Source: an uncultured Acidobacteriota bacterium
Lineage (GTDB): Bacteria > Acidobacteriota > Terriglobia > Terriglobales > Acidobacteriaceae
Direction: 5' to 3'
Assembly (NCBI GenBank): GCA_903873705.1
Contig: CAIQPK010000064.1
Location: 1-64,000, forward strand
Length of the DNA stretch: 64,000 bases
Part shown: one piece after another, positions 54,201-62,822 of the stretch
Numbering within the stretch: the first letter of the stretch is position 1
How the letters are laid out: every line of letters begins with the position of its first letter
Notes under the pieces: model-generated
The model's input: only the letters and a program-made list of their open reading frames with translations
What the model was told of the DNA's origin: nothing
The model's database searches: none
Made by a program: the position numbers and the translations under genes

Positions 54201-57200
54201 CTTCCGCCGACGCCGGCGTCCACACCTTCACCGTCACCCTCAAGCTCGCCAACGACCGTGCCCGCGTCGCCGTCACCGACAACAGCAACGCCGCACTCAC
54301 GGCCTCAACCACCGTCAACGTGACACCCGCCAAAGCCGTCACCATCACCGCGCTCTCTGGAACCCCGCAGAGTGTAGCCACCAACGCCATCTTCACCACC
54401 AGCCTCACCGCCGTGGTCAAAGACACCTACGGCAACCCCGTCCCGGGCGTTTCCGTCACGTTTGCCTTCCCCTCCACCGGAGCCAGCGCCACCGTCACGT
54501 CCACCACGCAGACCACCGACGGCCTCGGCCAGGCGCACGTCCTCCCCACCGCCAACGCCACCACCGGTGGCTACAATGTGTCCGCAACCGCAGTCGGCGT
54601 CAGTTCCTCGGCCTTCTTCCAGATCACCAACACCGCCCCTGTCTACGCCTTCACCATCCTGGCCAACGTCACCTCCCTCCCCTACGGTCCTGATGTCCGC
54701 CTCTCCGCCCACATCAGCCCCAACTCCTCCAACGGACACGACCCCTCCGGCACCGTCACCATCTACGAAGGCGCAACCGTCCTCGCCACCGGCCCCGTTC
54801 CCGCCGGCCACGCTGACTTCACCTTCCTCGTCCCCGCCCCCTCGGTAGGCGTCCACACCTACAGCGCCTCCTACACCGGCGACAGCGTCTACCCCGCCGC
54901 CACCCAGGCCAACACCACCATCGTCGTTACCGTCGCCAAGGGCGAGTCTTCGATCCAGATACCCTTCACGACGACGATTCAGCGTCCCGGCTCCTTTGCC
55001 GTCACGGTGGAAAATCTCAACGGAGCAGACAGCTCGACCAAGGCCTACATCCGTCCCTCGGGAGTGGTCACCTACACCATCACCGCGGCCTGCGGTTCCG
55101 GAGCCGTCCTCACCGGCAGCCTCACCCTGGTGAACGGCGCAACGACGTTCCCCATTCCCGCCGACTGCGCCGCCCGCACCTACGGCATCGACTACGCTTA
55201 CGCCGGCGACAGCATTTACAACGCCACCACCATCCCGCGCCACACGGACCTCACCGTCACCGCTCCGGTAGCCACCATCAGCATCACCAACCTCGACCAG
55301 AACTACGACGGCACACCCAAGCCCGTCACCGTCACCACCACCCCCGCCGGACTCGCTTACAGCGTCAGCTACTCCGGCTCCAACGGCGTTCCCACGCTCG
55401 CCGGCATCTACTCCGTCACCGTCACCATCACTGACCCCAACTACACCGCCAGCGCCACGGCCACCCTCACCGTCCACGCCGGTCCCACCCAGATCTTCTG
55501 GCCGAACCTCAATTCCATCGTCTACGGCACGCCCCTCAGCACCACGCAGCTCAGCGCGACCACCACCATCCCCGGCGTCTTCTCCTACAACCCCGTAGCC
55601 GGGACCATCCTCACCCCCGGCAACTACGTCCTCAGCGTCACCTTCACGCCGAACGACAGCCCCAACACCCCCACGACCGCCACCCAGGCTCTCACCGTCA
55701 CCAAGGCCGGCCTCACCATCAAGGCCGTAGACGCCGGTCGCATCTACGGCGCCGCTAACCCCGTCTTCACCGCGAACGTCACCGGCGCGGTCAACGGCGA
55801 CACCTTCACCACCAGCGGCACCACCACCGCCACCACCACCAGCCCCGTTGGCACCTACCCCATCGCCCCGTCCGTAACCGGCGCCAACCTCGCCTACTAC
55901 ACCGTCACCAGCGTCAACGGCACGCTTACCGTCTCAGGAGCCCCCGCGACCGTCACCCTCTCCAACCTCAACCAGGTATCCGACGGCTCGCCGAAACCCG
56001 CCACCGTCACCACCACCCCCGCCGGTCTCGCCACCACCGTCACCTACAACGGCAGCACCACCGCTCCCTCCACACCCGGCAGCTACTCGGTCGTCGCCAC
56101 CATCACTGACGCCAACTACACCGGCACCGCCAACGGCGTCCTCGTCATCACCGCCGGCGCCGCCACCGTCACCTGGAACAGCCCCGCCGCCATCGCCTAC
56201 GGCACCGCGCTCAGCGCAACCCAGCTGAACGCCACCGCCTCCGCTGCCGGCGCCTTCGTCTACACCCCCGCTGCCGGAACCGTCCTCTCCCCCGGCACCC
56301 AGACCCTCAACGTCGTCTTCACCCCCACCGCGGGCGGTCCCACCACCTCAGCTAACGTCACCCTCGTCGTCAACAAAGGCACCCTCACCGTCACCGCAGC
56401 CAACGCTTCGCGTCTCTTCGGAGCAGCTAATCCCCCGCTCACCGCCACCATCACAGGCGCGGTCAACGGTGACATCCTCACCGCCACAGCCACCACCTCC
56501 GCCACCACCGCCAGCGCCATCGGCACCTATCCCATCATCCCCTCCGTCACCGGAACCAACGTCGCGGCCTACAACGTCACGCTGATCAACGGAACCCTCT
56601 CAGTCCTCTCCGGCACGCCGACCGTCACCCTCACCTCCAACAAGCCCTCGACCTTCGTCGGTGACACCGTCACCTTCACCGCCACGCTCTCCGGCGCAGG
56701 AGCCACACCCACCGGCACCGTCGAGTTCTTCAACGGCTCCACCTCCCTCGGCGTCAAGACCCTCGCCGCCGGCGTAGCCACCGTCTCCACCAGCACCCTC
56801 ACCGCCGGCGTCTACAACATCACCGCCGTCTACTCCGGCGACACCGCCTACAGCACCGCCACCTCGGCCATCGTCGTCCAGACCATCTTTACCTCCGACT
56901 ACAGCATCGTCGTCAACCCCACCGTCCTCACCATCATCCGCGGTGGCAGCGGCACGGCCACCTTTACCGTCACGCCCATCGGCAACTTCCACGACACCAT
57001 CACCTTTGCCTGCAACTCGCTTCCCACCTACGCCACCTGCACCTTCGCCCCGCCCACGCTGACACCTAACGGCGGCCCCGTCTCCACCACCCTCACCATC
57101 AAAACCTCGGCAGCCACCACCGCGCACCTCGATACCACCGCACCCTGGCAGCGCACCGGCTCCGGCGTCGCTCTCGCAACCATGATTGGCCTGCTCTTCA

Positions 57201-57400
57201 CCTTCCGCCGTCGCCGTTCGCTGCCGAAGCTGCTCCTCCTGCTTCTGCTCAGCCTCAGCGCACTCACCGCCATCACCGGCTGCGGCGGCTCACCCACCAC
57301 CACACCTGTTGGCAGTTACCCCATCACCGTCTCCGCCGGCGTCTCCACCGGAGGCAGCGGTTCCCACTCCGTGAACCTCACCGTCAACATCGTCAACTAG
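51272..57400 (+). CDS. Giant secreted NHL-propeller / Ig-like (MBG) repeat protein
   Basis: A 2042-residue surface protein. A signal peptide (LLLPLFFLISCIAAGAQ) precedes NHL-type propeller repeats (DVIGNIYIADTANNRVRKID and at least eight similar units). Two choice-of-anchor/ASPM-like Ig domains (LLFPRTAVGSSDTSLSFI and LAFTPTTVVGATSTDSPKTL) lie around and after a second set of NHL repeats. Big/MBG-type Ig repeats follow (QNYDGTPKPVTVTTTPAGL, QVSDGSPKPATVTTTPAGL, RIYGAANPVFTANVTGAVN, RLFGAANPPLTATITGAVN). Near the C-terminus, LATMIGLLFTFRRRRS and LLLLLLSLSALTAITGCGG form two hydrophobic segments. It is probably a cell-surface adhesin or scaffold. ATG at 51272 has GGAGACCC upstream. It is divergent from the ECF sigma gene. 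Confidence 0.85.
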   Translation: MTARRLLLPLFFLISCIAAGAQVSRQTTVSTRAGSGTAGYNVSQDGAAATAAQLNTPQGVVTDVIGNIYIADTANNRVRKIDGRTGIITTIAGNGTAGYRTADENVVATFGELNAPQDLALDGLGNLYIADTGNHRVRKVVLSTNIMTTAAGNGATTYNQQELGNPYDMAISKPTGIAVDPFNNLYIVDAALNRVFYAGLNIANNGVQQGKIRTYAGNGTAAYTNAAGEENVTATIAHLSAPQSIAVDRYQVVYIADSGNGRIRKVDTSNKITTIAGDGTAYSAATEGALATAAGIGAVTSIRTDIVKNLYLSLGSGNRILKLSVVTGKLSTYAGTGTTDFIDRTIPTAAAFNAPAGIAVDAAGTLYIADSGNHRLRSIPVATGNLLFPRTAVGSSDTSLSFIISADSATTFTSATVITPSGNTPEFTLGTPTCSTGSSIATGATCSIPVTFTPLKPGRRMAPIEIVTAAGTQRFGLSGVGGGPLVIYSPNVSTPFAGSTTGSYTAGEDNGPAIAGHFLTLSYLEVDAADNILIADARGSRIRSISPSGIVTTLAGNGLQAWVAADEGALATNVGLAFPSDAVADAAGNIYIGDASNGRIRKIDAVTKRITTYAGNGNTSGNGSDGILATAGPVGGTFPLFIDQQGDLYFTDNRFGTRRIDAATGYVNAVVSNIANLTGALNCGSCQGRPVVDDFGTLYMAGTALYRVNQMVGTIGVVGAATSPATAVYAASVSPNGDLLFYLGNSNVTQYSVTAEAFSTVATYPSPSTGFVLDSTGNAVFQTVAGYQLVRTASQTAKLAFTPTTVVGATSTDSPKTLTLFNIGNAPFTLQVPNNGLNPSVTSDFQLTSSSTCPQLSTVSSPNGLNPATGCKYGVNFIPVAPGPVVGQALFTDNQFGSATPVTQSVSLTGTASGTAVTTSLGMTGLGNTIAGTAQTITVTAYSGVDQTHIATNYTGTVTFTTNDTNTGVIPAAYTFTSADAGVHTFTVTLKLANDRARVAVTDNSNAALTASTTVNVTPAKAVTITALSGTPQSVATNAIFTTSLTAVVKDTYGNPVPGVSVTFAFPSTGASATVTSTTQTTDGLGQAHVLPTANATTGGYNVSATAVGVSSSAFFQITNTAPVYAFTILANVTSLPYGPDVRLSAHISPNSSNGHDPSGTVTIYEGATVLATGPVPAGHADFTFLVPAPSVGVHTYSASYTGDSVYPAATQANTTIVVTVAKGESSIQIPFTTTIQRPGSFAVTVENLNGADSSTKAYIRPSGVVTYTITAACGSGAVLTGSLTLVNGATTFPIPADCAARTYGIDYAYAGDSIYNATTIPRHTDLTVTAPVATISITNLDQNYDGTPKPVTVTTTPAGLAYSVSYSGSNGVPTLAGIYSVTVTITDPNYTASATATLTVHAGPTQIFWPNLNSIVYGTPLSTTQLSATTTIPGVFSYNPVAGTILTPGNYVLSVTFTPNDSPNTPTTATQALTVTKAGLTIKAVDAGRIYGAANPVFTANVTGAVNGDTFTTSGTTTATTTSPVGTYPIAPSVTGANLAYYTVTSVNGTLTVSGAPATVTLSNLNQVSDGSPKPATVTTTPAGLATTVTYNGSTTAPSTPGSYSVVATITDANYTGTANGVLVITAGAATVTWNSPAAIAYGTALSATQLNATASAAGAFVYTPAAGTVLSPGTQTLNVVFTPTAGGPTTSANVTLVVNKGTLTVTAANASRLFGAANPPLTATITGAVNGDILTATATTSATTASAIGTYPIIPSVTGTNVAAYNVTLINGTLSVLSGTPTVTLTSNKPSTFVGDTVTFTATLSGAGATPTGTVEFFNGSTSLGVKTLAAGVATVSTSTLTAGVYNITAVYSGDTAYSTATSAIVVQTIFTSDYSIVVNPTVLTIIRGGSGTATFTVTPIGNFHDTITFACNSLPTYATCTFAPPTLTPNGGPVSTTLTIKTSAATTAHLDTTAPWQRTGSGVALATMIGLLFTFRRRRSLPKLLLLLLLSLSALTAITGCGGSPTTTPVGSYPITVSAGVSTGGSGSHSVNLTVNIVN

Positions 57401-57865
57401 CAAGCGCTGGCGTTATGACCCACCCAACCATGGCGCCACCAAAATCTCACTTCCAAGCCCCGTAACACGCCCTTACTCGCATCACCGAAGAACCACTCCT
57501 CATCGCCTCTCGGTTCGCGCCTTGTCTCCAGACGCCGATCGAGAGGCGATGATCATGCCGCAGATACACCGCTTTTCCAGCGGGAAAGACGACAGCGTAA
57601 CCTCACCGTCAATCCAACGAATGGTTATAAGGAAGTGGTGGCCAGAGACGGGATCGAACCGCCGACGCCGGCCTTTTCAGGGCCGCGCGAACGAATCTTT
57701 GCAACAACTTAGAGCAGACCCGTCAACGCGGAAACACGCCGAAGCACGTGGAGGCGTTCTAATCGCGGGCGAGGAAGACGGGGCCCACGCGGGACAGGAG
57801 GTGCTGGTCAAAAGAGGCGACTCCTAGAAGTAGCTACGTCTCCAGACTTTCTCGTAGAGATACCT
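57401..57865. other. Host/island boundary region without a gene
   Basis: This 465-base stretch follows the host repeat-protein gene and holds the tRNA-Phe remnant. The 101-codon open frame across it reads through the tRNA antisense and is not credible. To the right of the remnant the base composition becomes more balanced than in the host part. Confidence 0.65.
57636..57685 (-). pseudogene. 3' remnant of tRNA-Phe(GAA); probable attachment site of an integrated element
   Basis: Read on the minus strand this 50-base piece has an anticodon arm CGGCC-CTGAAAA-GGCCG (anticodon GAA), a five-base variable loop, a T arm GGCGG-TTCGATC-CCGTC, the 3' acceptor strand TCTGGCC, discriminator A and CCA. The D arm and 5' acceptor strand are missing: the sequence beyond 57685 does not continue the tRNA. 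This is the usual footprint of an element integrated into a tRNA 3' end, with the intact gene expected at the other end of the island, to the right of the window. Confidence 0.88.
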
Positions 57866-58123
57866 ATGCCCTCAATGACCAACCACCCGGAATCGTCTCT
57901 ACAGATACATAACCCAAACTCGAGCAGCTTGGAGCGATTTGTCGACGCCACAACAGCGGCCGACTTCCTCTGCATTCGACCTCGTCATCTGCTCGAGCAG
58001 GCCCGGGCGCGCAGACTTCCAGCACACCCCATTGGAACAGGGAGTCGCTTTATTTGGCGGTTCAGGCTGTCCGAGCTTTCAGATGCCGTAACCCAATCGT
58101 TGCCTCGCGAGCCGACACGCTAA
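57866..58123 (+). CDS. Excisionase-like HTH DNA-binding protein
   Basis: An 85-residue protein with a short MerR/excisionase-type HTH: FVDATTAADFLCIRPRHLLEQARARRLPAHPIG then SRFIWRFRLSELSDAV. The conserved opening (D-x-x-x-A-A-x-x-L) and the RF-x-x-x-L tail are typical of the HTH_17 family. It is placed between the attachment site and the recombinase gene, where recombination directionality factors are found. It could equally be a regulator of the recombinase gene. Confidence 0.75.
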   Translation: MPSMTNHPESSLQIHNPNSSSLERFVDATTAADFLCIRPRHLLEQARARRLPAHPIGTGSRFIWRFRLSELSDAVTQSLPREPTR

Positions 58124-58206
58124 TGGTGCTCCAAGACAGAATAATTCCGACACGACCAGATCAGTGCAAAGAGTGTTAGCATTGCAGCCCTGACGGCCAC
58201 CCTCGT

Positions 58207-59793
58207 TTGGCGCAGTGCTCACGTGCCTTATCGTCCAGATACCTGTCGGGAAATCAGGCGCGCTTGCCGTCAGCCATTCGTGTTGCTCAATACGTCCGTA
58301 TGTCCACGGAGCATCAGCAGTATTCCACTGAGAATCAGGCTTCAGCCATCTTGGAATATGCGAAGTGCCACGAGATGGATATTGTTAAGACGTATGCTGA
58401 CCATGGCAAGAGCGGTCTCAATCTAGCGGGCCGCATCAGCCTCAGAGGTCTCTTGCAGGATGTCCAAGCCAATCAAGCTGACTTCGAGGCGCTGCTTGTT
58501 TATGACGTGAGCCGTTGGGGCCGATTTCAAGACGCTGACGAAAGCGCCTATTACGAATATGTCCTCAAGCAGGCTGGGATCAAGGTTCACTACTGTGCAG
58601 AGCCGTTTGAAAACGACGGCAGTCTCCCCTCGGCACTGATAAAGACGCTAAAACGCACAATGGCCGGCGAATACAGCAGGGAATTATCTGTGAAAGTGTT
58701 TGCTGGGCAATGCCGCCTGATTGAGCTCGGCTTTCGCCAAGGCGGACCGGCGGGGTTTGGCTTACGGCGTCACCTCGTGGATCAGGATCGCCATTTTAAG
58801 CAGATCCTTCAAGATGGAGAGCGCAAAAGTCTACAAACAGATCGTGTTGTCCTCGCAGCCGGACCCGCCGAGGAAGTGGACACGGTGCGATGGATCTTTG
58901 ACCGGTTTACCGAAGTTGGTGAGACCGAACGCCAAATCGCAGAGACGCTGAACTCAAATGGTGTCTCGACGGACCAGAGCCGCCCCTGGAACTCAGCCGG
59001 CATCCGTCAAATTCTTACCAATCCTAAGTACATCGGCAGCAATGTCTACAACCGGCGCTCCTACAAGCTGAAACGTAAGCGCGTCAAAAATCCTCCGGAG
59101 ATGTGGATTCTAAAGCCGGGAGCATTCGAGGCGATTGTGGAGCCGGAGGTGTTCGACAAAGCGCTGCACATCATTGAGAACCGCAATCGCTCTTATACGG
59201 ATGACCAGCTTCTGGAGCGACTTCGCGCGCTTTTGAAGAAGGTGGGAAAGTTGTCGGGCTTCATCATCAATCAAGCTGAGGATATGCCGTCAACCTGTGT
59301 CTACGTGTCTCGTTTCGGCACCTTACCGCGCGCCTACTCTCTCATTGATTGGAATCCGCATCGCGATTACAGTTTCGTGGAAATCAACCGGACTATTCGG
59401 GCTCAACATAAACCGTTGGTGGACTCCATCGTAGCGGAACTCAGGGGTAATCAGACGCTGGTTGATAGACAAGTAAAAACGGATCTTCTCACGATCAACG
59501 CTGAATACACCGCGGCATTGGTCTTGGCGCGTTGTTACACGACGCCGGGCGGCGCTCAACGTTGGATTGTCCGATTCGATGCTCCGTTACAACCGGACAT
59601 CACCATAGCAGCGCGGCTACTACCGGGAAATCGGGGGGTGCTGGACTACTACATCATTCCGCGAATCGCTGAGATCGGGTCTTCGATGAGGTTAGCTACG
59701 CACAATCCGATGTCCCTGGAAGTCTTTCGGTTTGATGACCTGTCATTTTTCTCTGCGCTTGGACGACGCGTAGCAGTTGAGGAGGCAGCATGA
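58207..59793 (+). CDS. Serine recombinase (resolvase/large serine integrase family)
   Basis: Up to 528 residues. The N-terminal resolvase catalytic domain reads VAQYVRMSTEHQQYSTENQ with the nucleophile Ser33 and conserved Arg/Gln neighbours, then YADHGKSGLNLAGR and LLVYDVSRWGRFQD. A recombinase domain follows (GFGLRRHLVD, TVRWIFDRFTEVGETERQIA, WNSAGIRQILTNPKYIGSNVYNRR). The zinc-ribbon Cys cluster of large serine integrases is not visible, and the C-terminal 200 residues are divergent. The start is uncertain: TTG at 58207 or TTG at 58264, none with a good ribosome site. It overlaps the next ParB-like gene by four bases and probably moves the element. Confidence 0.88.
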   Translation: MAQCSRALSSRYLSGNQARLPSAIRVAQYVRMSTEHQQYSTENQASAILEYAKCHEMDIVKTYADHGKSGLNLAGRISLRGLLQDVQANQADFEALLVYDVSRWGRFQDADESAYYEYVLKQAGIKVHYCAEPFENDGSLPSALIKTLKRTMAGEYSRELSVKVFAGQCRLIELGFRQGGPAGFGLRRHLVDQDRHFKQILQDGERKSLQTDRVVLAAGPAEEVDTVRWIFDRFTEVGETERQIAETLNSNGVSTDQSRPWNSAGIRQILTNPKYIGSNVYNRRSYKLKRKRVKNPPEMWILKPGAFEAIVEPEVFDKALHIIENRNRSYTDDQLLERLRALLKKVGKLSGFIINQAEDMPSTCVYVSRFGTLPRAYSLIDWNPHRDYSFVEINRTIRAQHKPLVDSIVAELRGNQTLVDRQVKTDLLTINAEYTAALVLARCYTTPGGAQRWIVRFDAPLQPDITIAARLLPGNRGVLDYYIIPRIAEIGSSMRLATHNPMSLEVFRFDDLSFFSALGRRVAVEEAA

Positions 59794-60650
59794 GCTCAGA
59801 AGTCATTGAACAAATTCCCGTGCATCTGATTCGAGTGGTAAATCCGCGAACGCGCAATAGAATCAAATGGCTTGCCATCGTTGCGAGTATCAAGGCCGTC
59901 GGCTTGAAGAAACCGATCAGTGTGTCTCGGCGGGATACCCCGGATGAGGACGGTAAGTTATACGACCTCGTTTGCGGCCAAGGCCGACTTGAGGCATTCG
60001 TTGAACTTGAACAGCCAACCATCGACGCGGCCCTCGTCAGCGCGTCAGAGGTTGACCGCCACTTAATGAGCCTCGTTGAGAACATCGCACGACGTCCCGC
60101 ATCCAACAGGACTATATATTTCGAAGTTCGAAGTCTGCTCGAACGAGGTAACGATTCACCCACGATTGCCCGAAAGCTGGGCCTTGATCGTGCCTATGTT
60201 CACGGCATTGTCCGCCTGGTCGAGCGAGGAGAAGCGCGTCTGATCGAGCAAGTTGAATCAGGAAAGTTGCCAATCTCGGTTGCGGTAGAGATATCGAATG
60301 GCGACGACGAGAATGTTCAAAAGGCGATGTTGGAGGCTTATGCAAGTGGATTACTTCGGGGATCTAAACTTCTCGCCATCCGCAAATTGATCAAGGAACA
60401 GAAAGCAAAACGTGAGGGTAAAGCCGCCCTCCCAGACAAGCCTCTAACCGGCGCTGCGCTGACAAATCTGTATAAGCAACGTGTGAGGGAGCAGCAACGC
60501 TTAGTCGTCAAGGCAGATCAGGCAAAGGAGAAGCTTCTGATAATCGTCGCTGTGATGCGTGAACTATTGGTCGACGAAGACCTTCTCACCATGCTCAGGG
60601 CTGAAAAGCTATCGGACATGCCAGAGCAATTGGCTCTCCGGGTACGTTAG
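59790..60650 (+). CDS. ParB/Spo0J-family protein of the mobile element
   Basis: A 286-residue ParB-type protein. The N-terminal ParB/sulfiredoxin-like domain (IPVHLIRVVNPRTRN, IKAVGLKKPISVSRR) carries VCGQGRLEAFVEL in place of the G-x-R-R CTP-binding box, and MSLVENIARR follows. The central HTH (SPTIARKLGLDRAYVHGIVRL) and a basic, coiled C-terminus follow. It overlaps the recombinase gene with a GAGGAGGCAGC site. No ParA is visible, so it may act as a recombination or replication accessory rather than in segregation. Confidence 0.87.
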   Translation: MSSEVIEQIPVHLIRVVNPRTRNRIKWLAIVASIKAVGLKKPISVSRRDTPDEDGKLYDLVCGQGRLEAFVELEQPTIDAALVSASEVDRHLMSLVENIARRPASNRTIYFEVRSLLERGNDSPTIARKLGLDRAYVHGIVRLVERGEARLIEQVESGKLPISVAVEISNGDDENVQKAMLEAYASGLLRGSKLLAIRKLIKEQKAKREGKAALPDKPLTGAALTNLYKQRVREQQRLVVKADQAKEKLLIIVAVMRELLVDEDLLTMLRAEKLSDMPEQLALRVR

Positions 60651-60657
60651 GAGAAAT

Positions 60658-61533
60658 ATGACAAAACTTCCCAAGGCTTTCGGACGCTTCATCGTCTCCA
60701 TTCCACTTGATCATCTGATCCCGCAAACAAGCATCTCCAAAGAGACAAGAACAGGCGTTGCATTTCGGCAGATTGCGGCCTCAGTGAAGGAGATCGGGCT
60801 AATTGAGCCGCTCGTTGTCTTTGAACGTTCGAAGACAGAATTTTTGATACTGGACGGCCACATTCGCGTAGACATTTTGAAGGGCAACGGCGTGAAAGAA
60901 GCCAAGTGCATACTCGCTGCAGACGACGAGTCTTATACCTACAATCGCAGAGTAAATTCGATTCCGCCGATTGCTCAACATCTAATGCTCCTCGAAGCGC
61001 TGCGAACGGGCCTCAGTGAGGAACGTATCGCGAAGTCACTCAACGTTGACATTTCCGTGATCCGACAGAAGCGCGACATGCTCAACGGCATTTGTCCCGA
61101 AGTAGTCGAAATGCTCCGAGATTTCAAACTGAATGCAAATATCTTCTCGTTGATGAAGAAGATGAAACCCTTGCGTCAGATAGAAGTCTCTGAACACATG
61201 ATTGCGAACTCAGCGTTCAGTCTCACTTTTATGCAGGCTCTCCTATTCGGCACTAAGCCAGAGATGTTGCTTGTGAAGCCTCGGCTCCGCGACGAAAAAT
61301 CGTCTGGAGAAGCGGCCACCGCGCGTTTTTCCGAAGAGAGCGACTCGCTGTTGAAGGATCTGCGCGGCCTTGAAGACTCTTTCGGCAAGGACGCACTCAC
61401 GTTAACAATTTGTCAGGGTTATATAGAGCGTCTCCTCAAGAACACTAGGGTGCTTCGGTATCTGGAGCGCAGGCATGACCGCTCTCTCGGTGCGCTCCAA
61501 CTCTGGTTGGAAAGGCGTCAGCTCGCAGGGTGA
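60658..61533 (+). CDS. Second ParB-like protein with RepB-type C-terminal domain
   Basis: A 291-residue protein. ParB-like N-domain: LDHLIPQTSISKETRTGVAF, VKEIGLIEPLVVF and ILDGHIRVDILKGNGV (DGH-x-R box). HTH: LSEERIAKSLNVDISVIRQK. The C-terminal part (FKLNANIFSLMKKMKPLRQI, EVSEHMIANSAFS) resembles the RepB C-terminal domain of plasmid partition proteins. The start ATG at 60658 is seven bases after the preceding stop, with TAGGAGAAAT upstream. It completes a three-gene recombinase-ParB-RepB unit. Confidence 0.83.
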   Translation: MTKLPKAFGRFIVSIPLDHLIPQTSISKETRTGVAFRQIAASVKEIGLIEPLVVFERSKTEFLILDGHIRVDILKGNGVKEAKCILAADDESYTYNRRVNSIPPIAQHLMLLEALRTGLSEERIAKSLNVDISVIRQKRDMLNGICPEVVEMLRDFKLNANIFSLMKKMKPLRQIEVSEHMIANSAFSLTFMQALLFGTKPEMLLVKPRLRDEKSSGEAATARFSEESDSLLKDLRGLEDSFGKDALTLTICQGYIERLLKNTRVLRYLERRHDRSLGALQLWLERRQLAG

Positions 61534-61616
61534 GAAGCGCAGAGACATGCCCTCTAAGTTTCTATTCTCATGTGTCGTTGCTGCCACGCGCGGCCAATGT
61601 CGGCGTCACTCTAACG

Positions 61617-62822
61617 TCAGCTACGCCCCGCGACTGATCGTAGCTTGCCGGCTCCTGAGTCGTATACAAATTCTGTGATCGACTCATCTTGAATACGTTC
61701 CATGACCTCGTTTATAACGGGAAGAGGCACAACGAACCACTCTCTCGGCTCGACCGGTATACCAAAGCGGTCGGGAAGGCGAAGCTGGAGTTGCGCTGAT
61801 GCGAATATGCGATGGATCGTCTGCTCAAACTTAAAGCGTCGGATGTTCGCAAGCTTCCATGTGGCGACGACCTCAACCGGTGCAAGCAGGTATGTGGCGT
61901 CCTTCTCCGCGTTGCATATGCGATCCTCCACGCGACCGCCGGTGACGCCGATTTTGTGGAGCACGTCGCGTATAGCGGCAATCTCGGGCTGTGGAGAAAG
62001 ACTGCGGAGGACGTAAATAGTGCCACTAGGGATGTCGTCCGGCTCCATGGTGTCGGTGAAAAGCGGGCCGAGGTCGGGCCTCGTGAGGCGGCGACCGTTC
62101 TCGTCTTTGTATAGGCCGCGTTGAAGAGAGCGGAGCAGCAGATTGCTTTCCGTTCCATTGCTGTAGATGACTCGAAGTCGAGCGTCAGTAGCACCATTGG
62201 ACTCGCGCCGCCAGGATTCGCCGACGTTATCGACGTACAGCAGCTGGCCGTTGTAGATGAAGAAGTCACCCGCTTCTATGCTCGCATCCTTCACGAACCG
62301 CTTGGCTTCGCGGAGGCCGGAGGTGAGTTCGCCTTGAGCTTGATCGAACAGGGGTTTGAATTTGTCGAAGTCTTTGCAGGGGAACCGGTCGGCAATCTGT
62401 TCGGCGGCTACAACGTCCCCGCGTTCTTCGAGAGGCTTTACGTGGCGGAGGACGCTGATGTCGGTGTCATTGGAGTCGTTGAGTTCGGCGAGAAGGTCGT
62501 CATCTTCCAGAGTGTCCACCGGCGATGTAGCCTCGGAACCGGCTAGGAGACGGTGAGGGTCCATCGGGAGCAGAATGGAGAGATCCTCGGCCGGAAGTTT
62601 GCGTAGCTGGTCAAGCCGGACAGCGTAGATGCGCTCAAAGATATCCCCGTCGTGGCTGTGTCGGGGGGGATGACCGTTTGTTTCATAAAAACGTAGGATG
62701 TCTTCAAAGCCGGCGATGATGCGCTCCTGCCGGGCAGTGTATCCGCCAGTTTGCTCCTCGGCGATTTCGACACCGAGTTCGTCGAGCAGTTCATCGCCTG
62801 TGAGATTCTTAACCTCTTTCAT
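61617..62822 (-). CDS. GIY-YIG (T5orf172-type) nuclease-domain protein
   Basis: A 401-residue protein. Residues about 266-340 form a GIY-YIG domain: IYVL (269-272), HKIG (289-292), conserved Arg301 and the metal-binding Glu333 in KFEQTIHRIF. The N-terminal 250 residues are acidic and unassigned, with a region QERIIAGFEDILRFYETNGHPP that recurs in such helicase-linked nucleases. The gene overlaps the upstream helicase gene by four bases (ATGA), so the two are expressed together and probably act as a pair, as in phage-defence or DNA-processing modules. It is convergent with the ParB/RepB unit. Confidence 0.82.
   Translation of the reverse strand: MKEVKNLTGDELLDELGVEIAEEQTGGYTARQERIIAGFEDILRFYETNGHPPRHSHDGDIFERIYAVRLDQLRKLPAEDLSILLPMDPHRLLAGSEATSPVDTLEDDDLLAELNDSNDTDISVLRHVKPLEERGDVVAAEQIADRFPCKDFDKFKPLFDQAQGELTSGLREAKRFVKDASIEAGDFFIYNGQLLYVDNVGESWRRESNGATDARLRVIYSNGTESNLLLRSLQRGLYKDENGRRLTRPDLGPLFTDTMEPDDIPSGTIYVLRSLSPQPEIAAIRDVLHKIGVTGGRVEDRICNAEKDATYLLAPVEVVATWKLANIRRFKFEQTIHRIFASAQLQLRLPDRFGIPVEPREWFVVPLPVINEVMERIQDESITEFVYDSGAGKLRSVAGRS

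Noticed and set aside
52586-54223. Long Gly/Val/Asp-rich minus-strand open frames inside the giant repeat protein (also 54305-55477)
   Set aside because: They are shadow frames of a GC-rich, Thr/Ala-rich gene; composition is low-complexity and no ribosome site or domain is visible.
57522-57827. 101-codon plus-strand open frame
   Set aside because: It reads through the antisense of the tRNA-Phe remnant (the WWPETGSNRR pattern is typical of such frames) and has no ribosome site.
61661-61678. GTATAC hexamer near the end of the GIY-YIG gene as an operator
   Set aside because: It has only one half-site, lies inside a gene and is on the mobile element.
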